Source of the DNA: Liolophura sinensis
Taxonomy: Eukaryota > Mollusca > Polyplacophora > Chitonida > Chitonidae
Reading direction: 5' to 3'
DNA length: 64,000 nt
NCBI RefSeq assembly: GCF_032854445.1
Contig: NC_088303.1
Span: forward strand, 1,617,501 to 1,681,500
Shown here: positions 38,901 to 53,900 of the stretch, in pieces
How positions within the stretch are numbered: position 1 is the first letter of the stretch
Layout of the letters: the number at the start of each line of letters is the position of its first letter
Notes under the pieces: model-generated
The model's input: the letters and a program-made list of their open reading frames with translations, nothing else
Database searches by the model: none
Told to the model about the DNA's origin: nothing
Made by a program: the position numbers and the translations under genes

Positions 38901-41900
38901 TGTATGCAGACTCCAGTGATGCCTATCCATGCAAGATAAAATTACATTTCATTTGCATAAATGTATAAATTAAGTTGAAGAGGAAAGAAAGCTTTTTATG
39001 TGTCACAATGATCAGCAAGAACTGACAACTCTACATATTTCTAATATGCATTGAAGTTAAACAGTGATTTAAATCTCCATAGACCTAGTTACAGACCATA
39101 CATCACTAGTGTTTAGTTCCAGGGATAATCACTATAGTGAGTATTCTATAGTAGGCTGTTAAACACCAGTGAAATAAATATAACTACATCGTAAAATCTT
39201 CTGTGCAATACATTTGGACAGAATGAAAGTTAATATTGTAACATTTTCTACATTACATCAAACAGAAACCATGCTACAAAGCTGTTTGGGGTATTGCACT
39301 TCAGAGTGCGATAATCCCTTCATCAATATTTTCTGCAATTCATGTGAAGTAAATCAGGTGTAAACAAACTCTACAAGTGATTTTCCATTAAGCACTCCTA
39401 AATAAGCATAAACAACAATTTAATATGGAAATCTGGATAGTTTTGTATGTACATGTATGTCATTGTTTAGATTACCTATTTGTGTAAATTAAATTAAACA
39501 AAAAAATTGCTGTGGTACATGGAAATACATGTGTGTCATTTTTACATACAGTACTACAGATTCCCTTTTTTATTTTTTTTATTTTTTTTTTTTAATGGGT
39601 CTATGCTAGTATCCTAGTGAGACACCTTGAAATTGTTCGGATTATTATTCTTAGTCAACTCGTAAAATTGTAATATCTCGAAAACTGGGAACGATAGAAA
39701 AACCAAACTTTGAAGACTTACTGAGGATCGTATGAAGCGTCTTTTAACGCTTTGTGCTGTTTTGCCAGTCATGTGATTTAGCAGCCGTCTGGAATTTTGT
39801 TGATAAGCTAAAAAAATCTTCTTCTCCAAGACGGCTAAACCTATGGAGATAAACTTTTTGTGTACAGTTTTTAGGTGGATCGCCCTCCTCAAAAGAGTGT
39901 CAAAAGCTTTTAGTTTGGTAAGCTAGTAAGGCCAAAACTGACCAATGATCTTGGCTCAACAGTAGGTAAATTTTCAAAGCTGCTTAAAATCATTAAACAA
40001 ACACACTCTCTGGTGCCCCTTGATGTCATGATTACAAATGTATAAGATTTATTTTTGTACTTTGTGTTTTCATGTTGTGACCAAAAAACCAACAAAAGTG
40101 TGACAAAGCTGCCCTGTGTAAATAACGCGGAAGCTTTGTGCTACACTGCATGAAACCATTGACTGCATTTCATGGTGGGAACAGGCATCAGCTCTGCAAC
40201 AATGTATTCTTTCTGTCCTGAGCTAGCAGCTGAAAATCAAAGCCACCTAATCTCTGTACTAGTCTTTTACTACTTTGCCAATTATCAATGATGCCTGCCA
40301 GTCTAGGGTTCAAATCCAGTAGATTGTTTATATGTTTTTTTCGCGCTTTTCCTCATTATCATGAACTGTACAGACACCAGGCTACCAGAAGTGGTAAAAG
40401 ACTTGTGGCCTGGACCCCTAGTACTGTTTTGGAAACTGGCCAATCCAACCAGTGTAGTTTTGTTTCCATAATCAAATTGAAAATGGTACGTAGGGAGGTC
40501 TGGTTCTGCCCGGTTTCCTCCCACTGTAATGCTGGTTGCTGTCGTATAAGAGAAATATTCTCGAGTACGGTGTAAATCACCAATCAAATAAATGAATAAA
40601 TCAACTTAAAAATGTGCCTAAATTGCACTGAAAGTTGATGTTTCATGTGCCAAATCATTGAGAATTAACCTATTTGCAATTTTGTACATGTAACACGTTT
40701 ATAATCATGTGTGCTTTAATATCTACAACACTTCATCATGACAACATGCTTTTTAACCGGATATGTGGAGGCTTTAATCTTTGTTATAATCTAATTCATT
40801 TGATGGTGGCTAAGAGATAGTGAAAGTGAAAGGGTTCTACACTACTGTTGATGTAAAATGAAATCTCTTGATCTGTTGTTATCTTAGGTGAACATGGAGT
40901 TATTAGCATAATTGATATCATACACTTTTCATCATCATAACCTAGATCATGTACAATAGATGGAATTACTTGTAGCCACTTGAACATGCTTGTGTCTCGT
41001 TTCTGTAGCTCATCCACTGCACATACAACCAGTTTTAGCCACCCACAGTATGTTAACCTCTACATCAGCACATTGAACAGCCATGCTCACAGAGCACACT
41101 CAGCTACAGAAATGCTATGTTATACTAATTACTAGCCTCTGCAGAGCTCTGGATCCTGTGAAATGTCCAGTAGTGTTAGTGATGGAGTCTCTCTGCTCTG
41201 ATCCTATCCCATTATAGACTCGAGTATGGATACTGTTGCTGTCCTGACTGTACACCGTGTGTCTGTCCCTGCACATGGCTGATCCTCCAAATCACAGATG
41301 TCGTACTGGGCCTTTCTTACAAAAGAAGTTGGTTTATTTTAAAATAAAATTTGATATCGAAAAGAAGATTGAACTGAAAATAATTAAAAAGAAGATGTTC
41401 TGGAGAACGCTCACAGAAAACATTTAAGTGTGTGCCTTTTTAATGGGTAGATACACTGTAAGTAATACAGCCCAGATTAAGGACGTCATGAGCAAATAGA
41501 GAAGGCATGCTCTAATGCCTTGGGCTAGCATTTGCCCAATTTGAAGTGCTAGTCAAGTACATGTATTTTCTTTCACTCTGAAAGGAGTTTAATTAGATTG
41601 AACTTCATTCCCCAATAAACCTGTGTGCATGTTCCATAATCATTGAACAAAACCTGTGTCACAATGGAAGTTTTGTAAAACAGCACCATGGTTTCATGCA
41701 AAAATCTTCACAATCTTAAAAGAGGTCCATTGTACATGTAAATAAGAGCAACCACATCATTAAGCAGAAACTTTTTTATTTTGTTGCAGCCCCAGATCTG
41801 TGTACCTGTATTGTGTTTTGCCGTGACAGAATTTTACATACATATGCTACATTTATGTGCATGTATTTGTTAGATTTTGCTTATGCCTATTTTCAGAATC

Positions 41901-44900
41901 CAGAACCATAAAGATCAATGTTGAGAATGTCAACGACGAAGCTCCTTACTTCATCACCAAACCCGAGCCTTACCTGGCCACAGTCTCGCTGGCCGCCACT
42001 GAAGGAGAGACAGTGTTCACCTTGATGGCAAAGGATCCTGATGGGTCCCTTTCAAGGATTGAATACTACCTCATGTCTGGAGGTAAAGTATTAGCCATGC
42101 ATAGGATTAATCAGGAGGTGTCTCAGTGTCATAGTCTTTTTTGTACATGTTCCAGTGTACATGTGTTTCAGACTTACGCCATCCTTAAAAAATTGTTTGT
42201 TGAGAATAGGTTGGTAAAGATATTTTTTGAATTTATTTTGGCTAATGAAAAAGAGGGTAATAAACTTTCAGAAAAACATAAAAAAGGGCTAATAAACTTA
42301 GTAGGTCCATTCAGGGGGATGGGTGTTTCAGTCGGGCTTAACTTACTGATTGAAATCATTTTTCTAATATCTTGACCAAAAAGCAATAAATGATGGTGCT
42401 GTTTTCATTTTGCATCGTAAGCTCTTCCAAAGTGTAGAAAATCCACCAGTGTGAAACTGTTAATAATTCATTAGAATTGTGTTTATCAGGAGCGGTCACA
42501 AGCTTTGCTCTGAATTCTCCATTGGGTCATGTTTCCGTGAATGTCGAAGCAGACACAGTGTAGTTAAGCATACTGTAGTTAAGTAACTGTTGGTAAAAAC
42601 AGCCTGATAAATCACGAGCTTCGTTTAGCTGAGTGATCTGATGGCTTCTGCCAGAAGTCCAGTGGCCCTTAACCTGCATGTTTGAGTGCAGATCTGAGGA
42701 GTTTCCACAATGGCATTTAAGGTCAAGTGTGATAGCTACCAGACTGCTATCATATTACAGAAATATTCATGGATATTTACAGCCTAAACAGTACAACTGA
42801 TATAAAAATAAGTGGAATTCAGTTTGATCATATCGTGAGTTTTTCCTTTGTATACTCATCCAGCTGAGGGCAGGTTCAGGGTCGAGCTGAACACGGGCAA
42901 AGTTAAGGTGGTGGGATCAACGACCTTCGAGCGTAACAAAGAGTACTTCGTGTATGTGGAAGCGAGGGATGTCAACTCCAGCCCACCGTTCCAAAGAACT
43001 CCGCAGAAGGCGGTTCAAATCCGGGTAGGGGAGAGAGCACCACAAATCTTTGAGCCAAGATATGTGGTAGATGTTCCTGAGGAAACGAATGTGCCTTACC
43101 TGTGAGTACATGGGCTGCCACTTGGTTTTCAGTTTTTACAACTTCATGTTTGAACTGGAATAAAATTCTTGTAAACTTCGCTCCACTCAAGAAAAAGCAA
43201 GTCTGACAATAAGTAACTGTGTTTGATCCAGATTAAAGGCAGTGTGACCTTATTTATGATACGCATGATTGATATTGTCCATAAAGCCTAACCTACAGTA
43301 TAGATTCATTTGATTGCACTAAATTCACACACACACACATGGGCATTGGCGTCCATGTTGGTGTCAGAGTAAGCTTTTTTGTTGGGGTCATTTGAGTGAG
43401 GTGTTATGTTTGGGTCAGTTGAGTAAGGTTTTATGCTTGGGTCAGTTGAGAAAGGTTTTATGTTTGGGGTCTCCTGGTTAAGGTTGTATGGTTGGGGTCT
43501 GCTGGGTAAGGTTTCATGTTTGCGTCTGCCGGGTAAGGTTTTTATATTTGGGTCTGCTGGGTAAGGTTTTGTGTATGGTTCTGCTGAGTAAGGTTTTATG
43601 TTTGGGGTCTGCTGGGTAAGGTTTTTATGTTTGGGTCTGGTGGGTAAAGTTTTATGTTTGGGGTCTGCTGGGTAAGGTTTCATGTTTGCGTCTGCCGGGT
43701 AAGGTTTTTATATTTGGGTCTGCTGGGTAAGGTTTTGTGTATGGTTCTGCTGAGTAAGGTTTTATGTTTGGGGTCTGCTGGGTAAGGTTTTATGTTTGGG
43801 TCTTCTGGGTTAGGTTTTGTGTATGGTTCTGCTGGGTAAGGTTTTGTTTATGGTTCTGCTGGGTAAGGTTTTTATGTTTGGGTCTGCTGGGTAAGGTTTT
43901 ATGTTTGGGTCTGCTGGGTAAGGTTTTATTGTTGGGTCTGCTGGGTAAGGTTTTATGTTTGGGTCTGCTGGGTAAGGTTTTATGTTTGGGGTCTGCTGGG
44001 TAAGGTTTTATGTTTGGGGTCTGCTGGGTAAGGTTTTATGTTTGGGGTCTGCTGGGTAAGGTTTTATGTTTGGGGTCTGCTGGGTAAGGTTTTATGTTTG
44101 GGGTCTGCTGGGTAAAGTTTTATGTTTGGGTCTGCTGGGTAAAGTTTTATGTTTGGGGTCTGCTGGGTAAGGTTTTATGTTTGGGGTCTGCTGGGTAAGG
44201 TTTTATGTTTGGGTCTGCTAGGTAAGGTTTTATGTTTGGGGTCTGCTGGGTAAAGTTTTATGTTTGAGTCTGCTGGGTAAGGTTTTATGTTTGGGGTCTG
44301 CTGGGTAAGGTTTTATGTTTGGGGCCTGCTGGGTAAAGTTTTATGTTTGGGTCTGCTGGGTAAGGTTTTATGTTTGGGGTCTGCTGGGTAAAGTTTTATG
44401 TTTGGGTCTGCTGGGTAAGGTTTTATGTTTGGGTCTGCGGGGTAAGGTTTTATGTTTGGGGTCTGCTGGGTAAGGTTTTATGTTTGGGGTCTGCTGGGTA
44501 AGGTTTTATGTTTGGGGTCTGCTGGGTAGGGTTTTATGTTGGGGCCTGCTGGGTAAGGTTTTATGTTTGAGGTCTGCTGGGTAAGGTTTTATGTTTGGGG
44601 TCTGCTGGGTAAGGTTTTATGTTTGGGTCTGCTAGGTAAGGTTTTATGTTTGGGGTCTGCTGGGTAAAGTTTTATGTTTGGGTCTGCTGGGTAAAGTTTT
44701 ATGCTTGGGGTCTGCTGGGTAAGGTTTTATGTTTGGGGTCAGCTGGGTAAAGTTTTATGTTTGGGTCTACTGGGTAAGGTTTTATGTTTGGGGTCCGGTG
44801 GGTAAGGTTTTATGTTTGGGGTCCGCTTGGTAAGGTTTTATGTTTGGGGTCTGCTGGGTAAGGTTTTATGTTTGGGGTCAGCTGGGTAAGGTTTTATGTT

Positions 44901-47900
44901 TGGGGTCTACAGGGTAAGGTTTTATGTTTGGGGTCCACTGGGTAAGGTTTTATGTTTGGGTCTGCTGGGTAAGGTTTATGTTTGGGGTCTGCTGGGTAAG
45001 GTTTTATGTTTGGGGTCAGCTGGGTCTGCTAATCTCACAGTTTTCACATTACCTGTATGAAACTTGGTGGAAATGATGAACATGATTTGGATGTTCACTC
45101 ATTTTGTTTATAAACTATGGACGTTTGCATTTTTATTCAAGTTATCAGGTTTTGGACTTGTTAAAAACTTAGCAATTTTATCCTGAACAGTGTGGAAACA
45201 ATTAAAGCCCGGCGATTTCAGAATGCAGAGATTAGGTACAGCCTTCAGAACAATGTAGGGAGGACACCAAATGCCTTCACTATCACATCGGACGGTGATG
45301 ATGGGGGAGAGGTGAAGTTGATGCAGACCCTGGACTATGAGTCCCAGACTCAGCCCAAAGAGTACAACCTAAGGGTGATTGTATCTGAAGAGAGCTCATC
45401 CCTCTCCAGCACTGCACAGGTAAGTAAAGATAAAGAGGATTGCCACAAAGCTCTTCTGCCTTATTGGCAATTATTACACATAACCAACTCTTCAGTGGCT
45501 AGAATGCACAAGGTGTGGATCCGAATAGTCATTATAACAATTTTATTTATTTATAAGCTCATCTGTAAGAGTTTGTGCAGCAAACCGACAACATATGTGC
45601 AGGTACAGTGAACATGTTAGTGAGACACTAAATTTCTTCTCAGATCTTGGTCGTTCTCAGTAACGTGAGCCAATCTGATATGAGGTGAAATTAGTTGTCT
45701 AGTGCTTGTTGTCAGATCGACCCGCCATAATCAGTCCAAATCAAGCGTTTTTTTTTTTTTTTTCAGTAGGTTGAACACAACATTGTTAAAAATGAGCCAC
45801 TGTGCTACTCCACCTTTGAATACAGAAATTATACTCAGCATTACAGCAGTTTCTCCCTGTAAGAAAATTTGTTTTCACCCACTTTGTTGGCATCAAAATA
45901 TATACGTCTTCACACCTTACCAATGGAGGCTTTCATGATGTAACAGTATCATTGTGTGGAAATTTTCAGCAGGAAAGGTCAATCTAAAACTGACAGTGTA
46001 TTGAAATATAAACAGCCGAGTTGTATTGATATGCAAATGGCAACTTGGCCCAGCTCTGGGTATAGCCTTTGAAGTTCCAGCATTGTTGTAAGAACTCGTC
46101 AATCGCAGCAGAGACCTGATCGGCACACCTGTTCTGGTAAATTGTTTTGAATTCTAGCTACCTGTGATAAAAAAGATTATATGTAAGTGCTGTGAATATC
46201 TTTGTAAATACACCTATACTGGCTTTACTGAAATGGTATAGTAACAAAATCAGTCCAAATTAAAATGCACAGGCTCTTCACTAGGTATATGACGGTATGT
46301 ACAATTCTGAGCCGAAGTCTACTAGTCTAGATTTGACAGAAGATTTCACAATTGTGTAGACTTTTTTTTTTTCCAAGGGGCAAGTCAGTGAAAATAAGTT
46401 CGTCTAATTGGTCAGCGTTGAATTCTGTAAGCTGTCAGTTATCTGTAAGACTTACCCAGTGACTGAGTTCCTAAAAATGTTAGTAGGAATAGATTTAGCC
46501 TTGCATTAACACAGTGTTTACAATTGTTGTAATATGAAGTGGGTAATAGGCATCCATATCCACACATGCAAACACAATGTTCAATCTGTGCATGTTGAGT
46601 TTTATGATCGCCATTTTATGAAATTGGGAATGTCTGGAGATTGTCCTCGTCTACCTATATGGGCTCAGTGCAAATTTACTGATGTACAGACATGGCAATG
46701 GGCTGTCATAATAATGTGAGAACGAGGTTTGAGCATGTGTCATTTTAGGAAACCTTGTCCCAAGTATGTTTACATGTATAACTGACGGTTTCTGAAATGA
46801 AATGGCGGGAATACAGGACACTTATAAAATGGGATGACAAAACACCACATGCATGAGGCTTCCCCCTGTATTTTACGGGAGCTTAACGACAGATACTTGT
46901 CAGTCAGGTCTTTATTGCTGAAATGCATTTGCATGTTGATTTGTTACATTTGTTTATGGGACTATGAACAGACAACACTGTTCCTCGTATAATGCATTAG
47001 CTGATGCAACTGGTGCAGCAGTTGTTAGCTTGCTAGTTTGACAAGACCATGCTTTGAGACAGTTTCGGAATTTACAGGTTTATAAACAACTGTGGCTTGA
47101 TACTTTCTTCATTTTAATTCATGGATAAAATAAAGATGTTGCCTTCAATTCTCAAGCCTGTATCCACCAAACAACTTTCATCTCGCCATGTGCACCGCAC
47201 TCCTGTGGCGATTTTTGTTTAGCATTTAGTCGAGGCGAGAAAACAATCACCCACACACCATTGCGGCACCCTTTTAAGTTTCGATCATTCGAGTGAGTGA
47301 GTGAGTGCTTGTGGTTTAACATCGTACTCAACAATTTTTCAGTCATATGACGACGAAGGAATCCTTAGGGTGCATGTACGTGTAATGTGCTTCCTTGTTG
47401 CAGGACGGGTTTCCACCGCTCTTTTATTTAGTGCTGCTACACTGAGACAACTTACTGAAGGCAAGTAAGCCGCCCCGCCCGAGCCATTATACTGATACGG
47501 GTCAACCAGTCGTTGCGCTATCCCCTTCATGCTGAACGCCAAGCGAGGAAGTTACAACTTCCTCTTTTAAAGTCTTAGGTGTGACTCGATCAAGGATTGA
47601 TCATGGATCTAACAGTCTCGAAGCGGACTCGATCATTCGAAGTAAAAGTGTCAAATTTTGCAGTCTGGCACACAGCTGTGGCTTGACGCCTGCTGATAAA
47701 AAACGTCAACGAAGTGTGGTAGATTTGTTGATCACATGTCTTCCATCTTTATGGTGTGCAGATCTGTCAGTAACCTGCCACGGGCTCTCCGTGGTTCTAC
47801 TACAGCTGATCAGCCCACGACCCAGGAGGTTGGGTGATCTAGTCTGGCTCTCCGTGGTTCTGTTACAGCTGATCAGCCCACAACCCTGGAGGTTGGGTGA

Positions 47901-50900
47901 TCTAGTCTGGCTCTCGGTGGTTCTACTACAGCTGATCAGCCCATGACCCAGGAGGTTGGGTGATCTAGTCTGGCTCTCCGTGGTCCTGCTACAGCTGATC
48001 AGCCCATGACCCAGGAGGTTGGGTGATCTAGTCTGGCTCTCCGTGGTCCTGCTACATCTGATCAGCCCATGACCCTGGAGGTTGGGTGATCTAGTCTGGC
48101 TCTCGGTGGTTCTGCTACATCTGATCAGCCCCCTGACCCTAGAAGTTGGGTGATCTAGTCTGGCTCTCGGTGGTTCTGCTACAGCTGATTAGCCCCCTGA
48201 CCCTAGAAGTTGGGTGATCTAGTCTGGCTCTCGGTGGTTCTGCTACAGCTGATCAGCCCATGACCCTGGAAGTTGGGTGATCTAGTCTGGCTCTCCGTGG
48301 TCCTGCTACATCTGATCAGCCCATGACCCTGGAGGTTGGGTGATCTAGTCTGGCTCTCGGTGGTTCTGCTACATCTGATCAGCCCATGACCCTGGAGGTT
48401 GGGTGATCTAGTCTGGCTCTCGGTGGTTCTGCTACAGCTGATTAGCCCCCTGACCCTAGAAGTTGGGTGATCTAGTCTGGCTCTCCGTGGTTCTGCTACA
48501 TCTGATCAGCCCATGACCCTGGAGGTTGGGTGATCTAGTCTGGCTCTCCGTGGTTCTGCTACAGCTGATCAGCCCATGACCCTGGAGGTTGGGTGATCTA
48601 GTCTGGCTCTCGGTGGTTCTGCTACAGCTGATCAGCCCATGACCCAGGAGGTTGGGTGATCTAGTCTGGCTCTCCGTGGTCCTGCTACATCTGATCAGCC
48701 CATGACCCTGGAGGTTGGGTGATCTAGTCTGGCTCTCGGTGGTTCTGCTACATCTGATCAGCCCCCTGACCCTGGAAGTCGGGTGATCTAGTCTGGCTCT
48801 CGGTGGTTCTGCTACATCTGATCAGCCCACAACCCTGGAGGTTGGGTGATCTAGTCTGGCTCTCGGTGGTTCTGCTACATCTGATCAGCCCATGACCCTG
48901 GAGGTTGGGTGATCTAGTCTGGCTCTCGGTGGTTCTGCTACATCTGATTAGCCCCCTGACCCTAGAAGTTGGGTGATCTAGTCTGGCTCTCGGTGGTTCT
49001 GCTACATCTGATCAGCCCCCTGACCCTGGAAGTTGGGTGATCTAGTCTGGCTCTCGGTGGTTCTGCTACAGCTGATCAGCCCATGACCCTGGAGGTTGGG
49101 TGATCTAGTCTGGCTCTCCGTGGTCCTGCTACAGCTGATCAGCCCATGACCCAGGAGGTTGGGTGATCTAGTCTGGCTCTCCGTGGTCCTGCTACATCTG
49201 ATCAGCCCATGACCCTGGAGGTTGGGTGATCTAGTCTGGCTCTCGGTGGTTCTGCTACATCTGATCAGCCCCCTGACCCTGGAAGTTGGGTGATCTAGTC
49301 TGGCTCTCGGTGGTTCTGCTACAGCTGATCAGCCCATGACCCAGGAGGTTGGGTGATCTAGTCTGGCTCTCGGTGGTTCTACTACAGCTGATCAGCCCAC
49401 GACCCAGGAGGTTGGGTGATCTAGTCTGGCTCTCGGTGGTCCTGCTACATCTGATCAGCCCCTGACCCAGGAGGTTGGGTGATCTAGTCTGGCTCTCCGT
49501 GGTCCTGCTACATCTGATCAGCCCATGACCCTGGAGGTTGGGTGATCTAGTCTGGCTCTGGTTCTGCTACAGCTGATCAGCCCATGACCCTGGAAGTTGG
49601 GTGATCTAGTCTGGCTCTCGGTGGTTCTGCTACAGCTGTTAAGTCAGGTTAATGCTTTTGATCCCCCCAGACTATGCTTGTTGTTATGATAAACCAGATT
49701 CCTGCCATATGGGTGTAATAAAATTCTTGAAAGTGGCACATAAAACACTTATGTTTGGCAGCTTTGAAGTCATGGCCTGTCTGTGTTGTCTGTTCTCAGC
49801 TTATCATCAGTGTGACAGATATTAATGACCATGATCCCAGGTTCCCTTTGTCCACGTACATCAGACGAGATGTTAGTGAGGATGCCCAAGTGGGAATTCC
49901 ACTTCTCAATGGTAAGTCTGCCTAACACCGTTCAAAACCCAGCCTTATGCAGGGAATTTGTTGTTTTCTTCGCTCTCACTGCTTGTTAGCCTAGGTAAGA
50001 TTAACTCATTGACTCCGACAGCTCCCTGCAGCCACCAGTACAGCGGCGGGCTGTAGCCGTGCCTGCCTTCCGCCCGAGCAGGTGTCAGCGATCAGCCTCA
50101 ACGGCCTTACTCGCCTCTGTGTGAGATTACACTGTAACGGCGAGTGATGCAGAGCATTTTTCTATCTTAGCATTCTAAAGATTGTTGATTTTTGTCATTT
50201 ATGTTTATATTCTACGTAATCTTGTAAAATATTAGTGTGGTTGTGGACGTACATTCATAAAAAAGACATCTGTAAAATGGGATTATCGAACTGAACATTC
50301 ACAGAAAATGCGACACTAGCGAAAGGTATCGTATTTTTGGAGGTGGTGATAGTGGAATTCTTGTACATAACCCCCGCTTTTCTGAATAAAAGTATTTGTT
50401 TCTATGTCATCAAACTATGAGGAAATACAGAGAAACCAGTTATTTATCGTGGGTTTGTTGAAGTGTTGAATAGAGCCGTACTATAGTCAGACGTTTTCTC
50501 ACTTCAGCTACGCAAAAATACCAAAACATTTTGCTGCCGAATGCATTCGTCGTTCATTGGTCAGTAGTTGCCCTAGATTCTATCATGTGACAAAGCGAGA
50601 CAGAATCATTGGTCAGTTATATCCAGGTCAGACCTACACACTCCTTTCAGAATGAATAATAAACATAAAACAAAATAATGTCGTCATCATCAGATTCACT
50701 TTCCGATACACTAATATCTGATTCAGTGTCACATTCTCTGTCAGCAGACGGTCTATCATCGGTTGTGAAACCTAAACAATGCTCTTCTTCGCTGGATTCG
50801 GCCAACGAAGACATGTTTACACTCAACCGTGTGCGACTCGAAAAAAAGGGCCTAATTTTGTTGTTGTTAGGCATTCAAGCCAATAAAAACCGCCAAAATA

Positions 50901-53900
50901 CCAGTAAATACCAGCCTAAGAGATCAAGACAGGTGTGTTTTGACTAATTTATACTCAAACAAAACATTTGAAAGCAAAATATGCACCCAGTGAGAAGTGG
51001 TGTCATATCCCGGTTTAGCCGCTCCTTGGGAAATGAGGTCCTCTCGGCCGCGCGAATATACCCGCTCCTCGGGTTGAAACAGAGCACTCTGCATGCGACC
51101 TGAGCCGCGCGTCGGAGTGAATGAGTTAAGCGGTCATTGTTAGTGTGGTAGTTTGTTGAAGACCACTTGTCTTCTACCAGTTTGGCATGCCTGTCTGTAT
51201 TTCACATGTAGGAAAGTTCCTTAGTTATTTACCAAACTTCAGTGGTTCATCCCTGGCACTTCATATAATAATACTGACTGCTGTTACATAAAAGTGAACA
51301 ATTATTGAGCATGGTGTTGAACAACATTTAAATAAATATAGTTATTCTTTTGATGGTGGATGCGTTGAAATTCTCAAATTTCATTTCAAGTTGTGCTGAA
51401 TGTAAATGTGATGAGGTCAATATGTATCATATATGTTTTTGTGTGTTCATTGTAGTGACAGCCGTGGATCAAGATGCAGGCAGAAATGCGGAGCTGACCT
51501 TCTCCGTTTCCAATCCCTTGTTTGCCGCTGACACTGTGGGAAGTACAGGAATTATCCGAGTCAATGGGTGAGTTTTAGCCTTGTAAATTTGTGTACAAGA
51601 TATGCCAGAGCATTATAGTCACGTTTGAGCTGAGCAAAAAGCAAGGGATCCGATGTTATTTTGATCAGTCCATTTGTCTGCCTCTCTCCCTTTGTCTGTC
51701 TGTAACGCTTTGGTTTTGACTCCTCCAAATAAAATCCAGTGTGATAAAATTTGTGTACAGCTTCATTTTGTAGCTGTTTCCATCAGTTGCCAAAAGTAGC
51801 TTGATCCATACCTGTACATATTTTTTTTTTATAGTTTGTGATATAAATTCCATGAATTAGCTGTTTTCTTGTTTTTCTTTTGTCCCAGCCGATTGGACTA
51901 CGACCGGACCCGTGGTCATCGTTACGAATTCCAGGTGATTGCCAGGGATAATGGGGAATCCCCGCGCTCTGGCTCTGCCACCGTTATTGTGCTGGTGACA
52001 AATGTGAACGACGAGGATCCCGAATTCAGCACTGACCTGAAGGCCGAGGTTTTGGAGAATGCAAACATTGACCAGTTTGTTCACACAGTCCACGTCACTG
52101 ATCCTGATGGAGACAGTGTGAAAGTCTTCTTCAAAAATCCCAGTACTGGTTAGTGGTTAAGCTTATAGAAATAATAACCTGATTCATTCTCTTCAATTTC
52201 AGAGTCTGGCTGAATGTTTCTGTACAGTGATTATTGTCCAGAAATTGTGTAATAAAAATGAAGATAGGGGAAATTTCCAGGTGTTTGAGACTGTCAGATT
52301 ATTGCCCTGAGGACAGCATCATGATTTTGTACAGGATAAAAAGTTTACAGCCCTGAAATTGAATTCTCTGTATTAGATCCCTTTACGGCTAGAATATCAG
52401 TCTGGCTGTCCATCGGTCTGGCTGTCCATCGGTCTGGCTGTCTACATTTAGAACAGTTATTATTCTGGTTGTCTACATTTAGAACAGTTATTATTTGTTA
52501 TTTACTACATTTACATGAAACCTACTTTGGCTGAATATGCAATTTTCCATGTACATGCTTCAACAAAATGTGAAGAAGTTTGTGCCAGAAATGTGTAACT
52601 TTGTTACAAGAGCATGGGGGATGAAACATTACAAGTCAATTTTTGCCCAGTGATCACAGTTCTTGCTGTGTATGTGTTTATGTGCACTGAACAGGATATT
52701 GTCCTAATTAAAATGCATGTTTAAAGAGCTACACCAGTGACGTAACATTTGCATGTTAAATGAAGGATTAAGTGACAAGAATCTAAGCACTATGATTAAT
52801 TGCCTAAATGACAAATTTACAGTGTATTAAATTCGCTCTTGTAAGTCTTGGAGGATCATGTGGAAACAAAGCCTTGGAGGATCATGTGGAAACAAAGTTT
52901 TCTTTTGTTTCGGTTTCTCCATGGTGTCACAACATGCAAGAACACTTGGTGTGGCATCTGGCTGACAAAGTCACAAATGTAGGTGTACTACAGATGTCAT
53001 TCCAGGAACAGTGCCTTACTCTACGTCATATATGCCTGCTTCAATGTCAAAGAACATCACATGCAATTTAATGGAAACTGCTGAAGGTTTTGTTTTTCAT
53101 AGCTTTCAGTTACAGGCATTAAATAGCATTATTCATTATAAACCCATTTGAAGTATTTTGATACCTCTGTTCTGAAGCACTGCCTTCATGTAGTTTTAAA
53201 TTTTTGCATAGTTCATCTTGGAACTTACAGTGCACTTTAACCTTTATTGTCCGCCAGGTGGCCAAGCTGTGACAAACGGACCTTTCCAGATCACCCCTGA
53301 GACCGGGCGTGTTTTTCTCCGGCAATCACTGCCCCGAGGCAAGCTGCACTACGTTCTCAACCTCACTGCCGAGGATGATGGCATGTGCTGTGGCACACCA
53401 GGCATTAAACGACAGAGCGAGGCGGCCCTCATTGTAGAGGTCGTGGACATCAATGATAACCGCCCCGAGTTCCCCAACTGTACCCAGTACCAGAAGAACC
53501 CACCCTCTGTTAAGGAGAATTCAAAACTTGGTTCCTCAGTCTTTCAGGTACCTGGTTTTCTTTGATCTGTGCTTTAAAATATCATGGATTGTTAATGGAA
53601 TACACTTAGCTCATCACATTTATTCCAAAATCAAAATAGAGAAAAGTCAATATCTTTCACAATAATTGTTAAAAAGTTTGACTTGTAGACGTGTCTTCTG
53701 CAGTCTACCATTAACAGTTGCATTACGTAAAGCTATCATAGAGAGCACGTCCTTTGGTATAAAAAAGTTATGGCTCCTGGAGTCGTGCTCTGCAATCCGC
53801 CAGTAACATATCATGATAATTTTCTTGACAGGTCAAAGCAGTGGATGCTGACCAGGGTGACAATGGGAAGATCCAGTACCGTTTGCTAGTAACTAATGCA

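Noticed and set aside
41857-42375. Exon 2 read as one 172-codon gene
   Set aside because: Only 41897-42082 has cadherin similarity. The rest is intron read-through past a good donor.
45748-45766. Long T-run followed by CAG, resembling an acceptor
   Set aside because: No cadherin-like sequence follows, and exons 4 and 5 already join in phase 0.
50647-50947. Possible small acidic protein gene
   Set aside because: Ser/Asp-rich frames overlap on both strands and lie within the TTAA-flanked element in intron 5. At best they are a transposase remnant.
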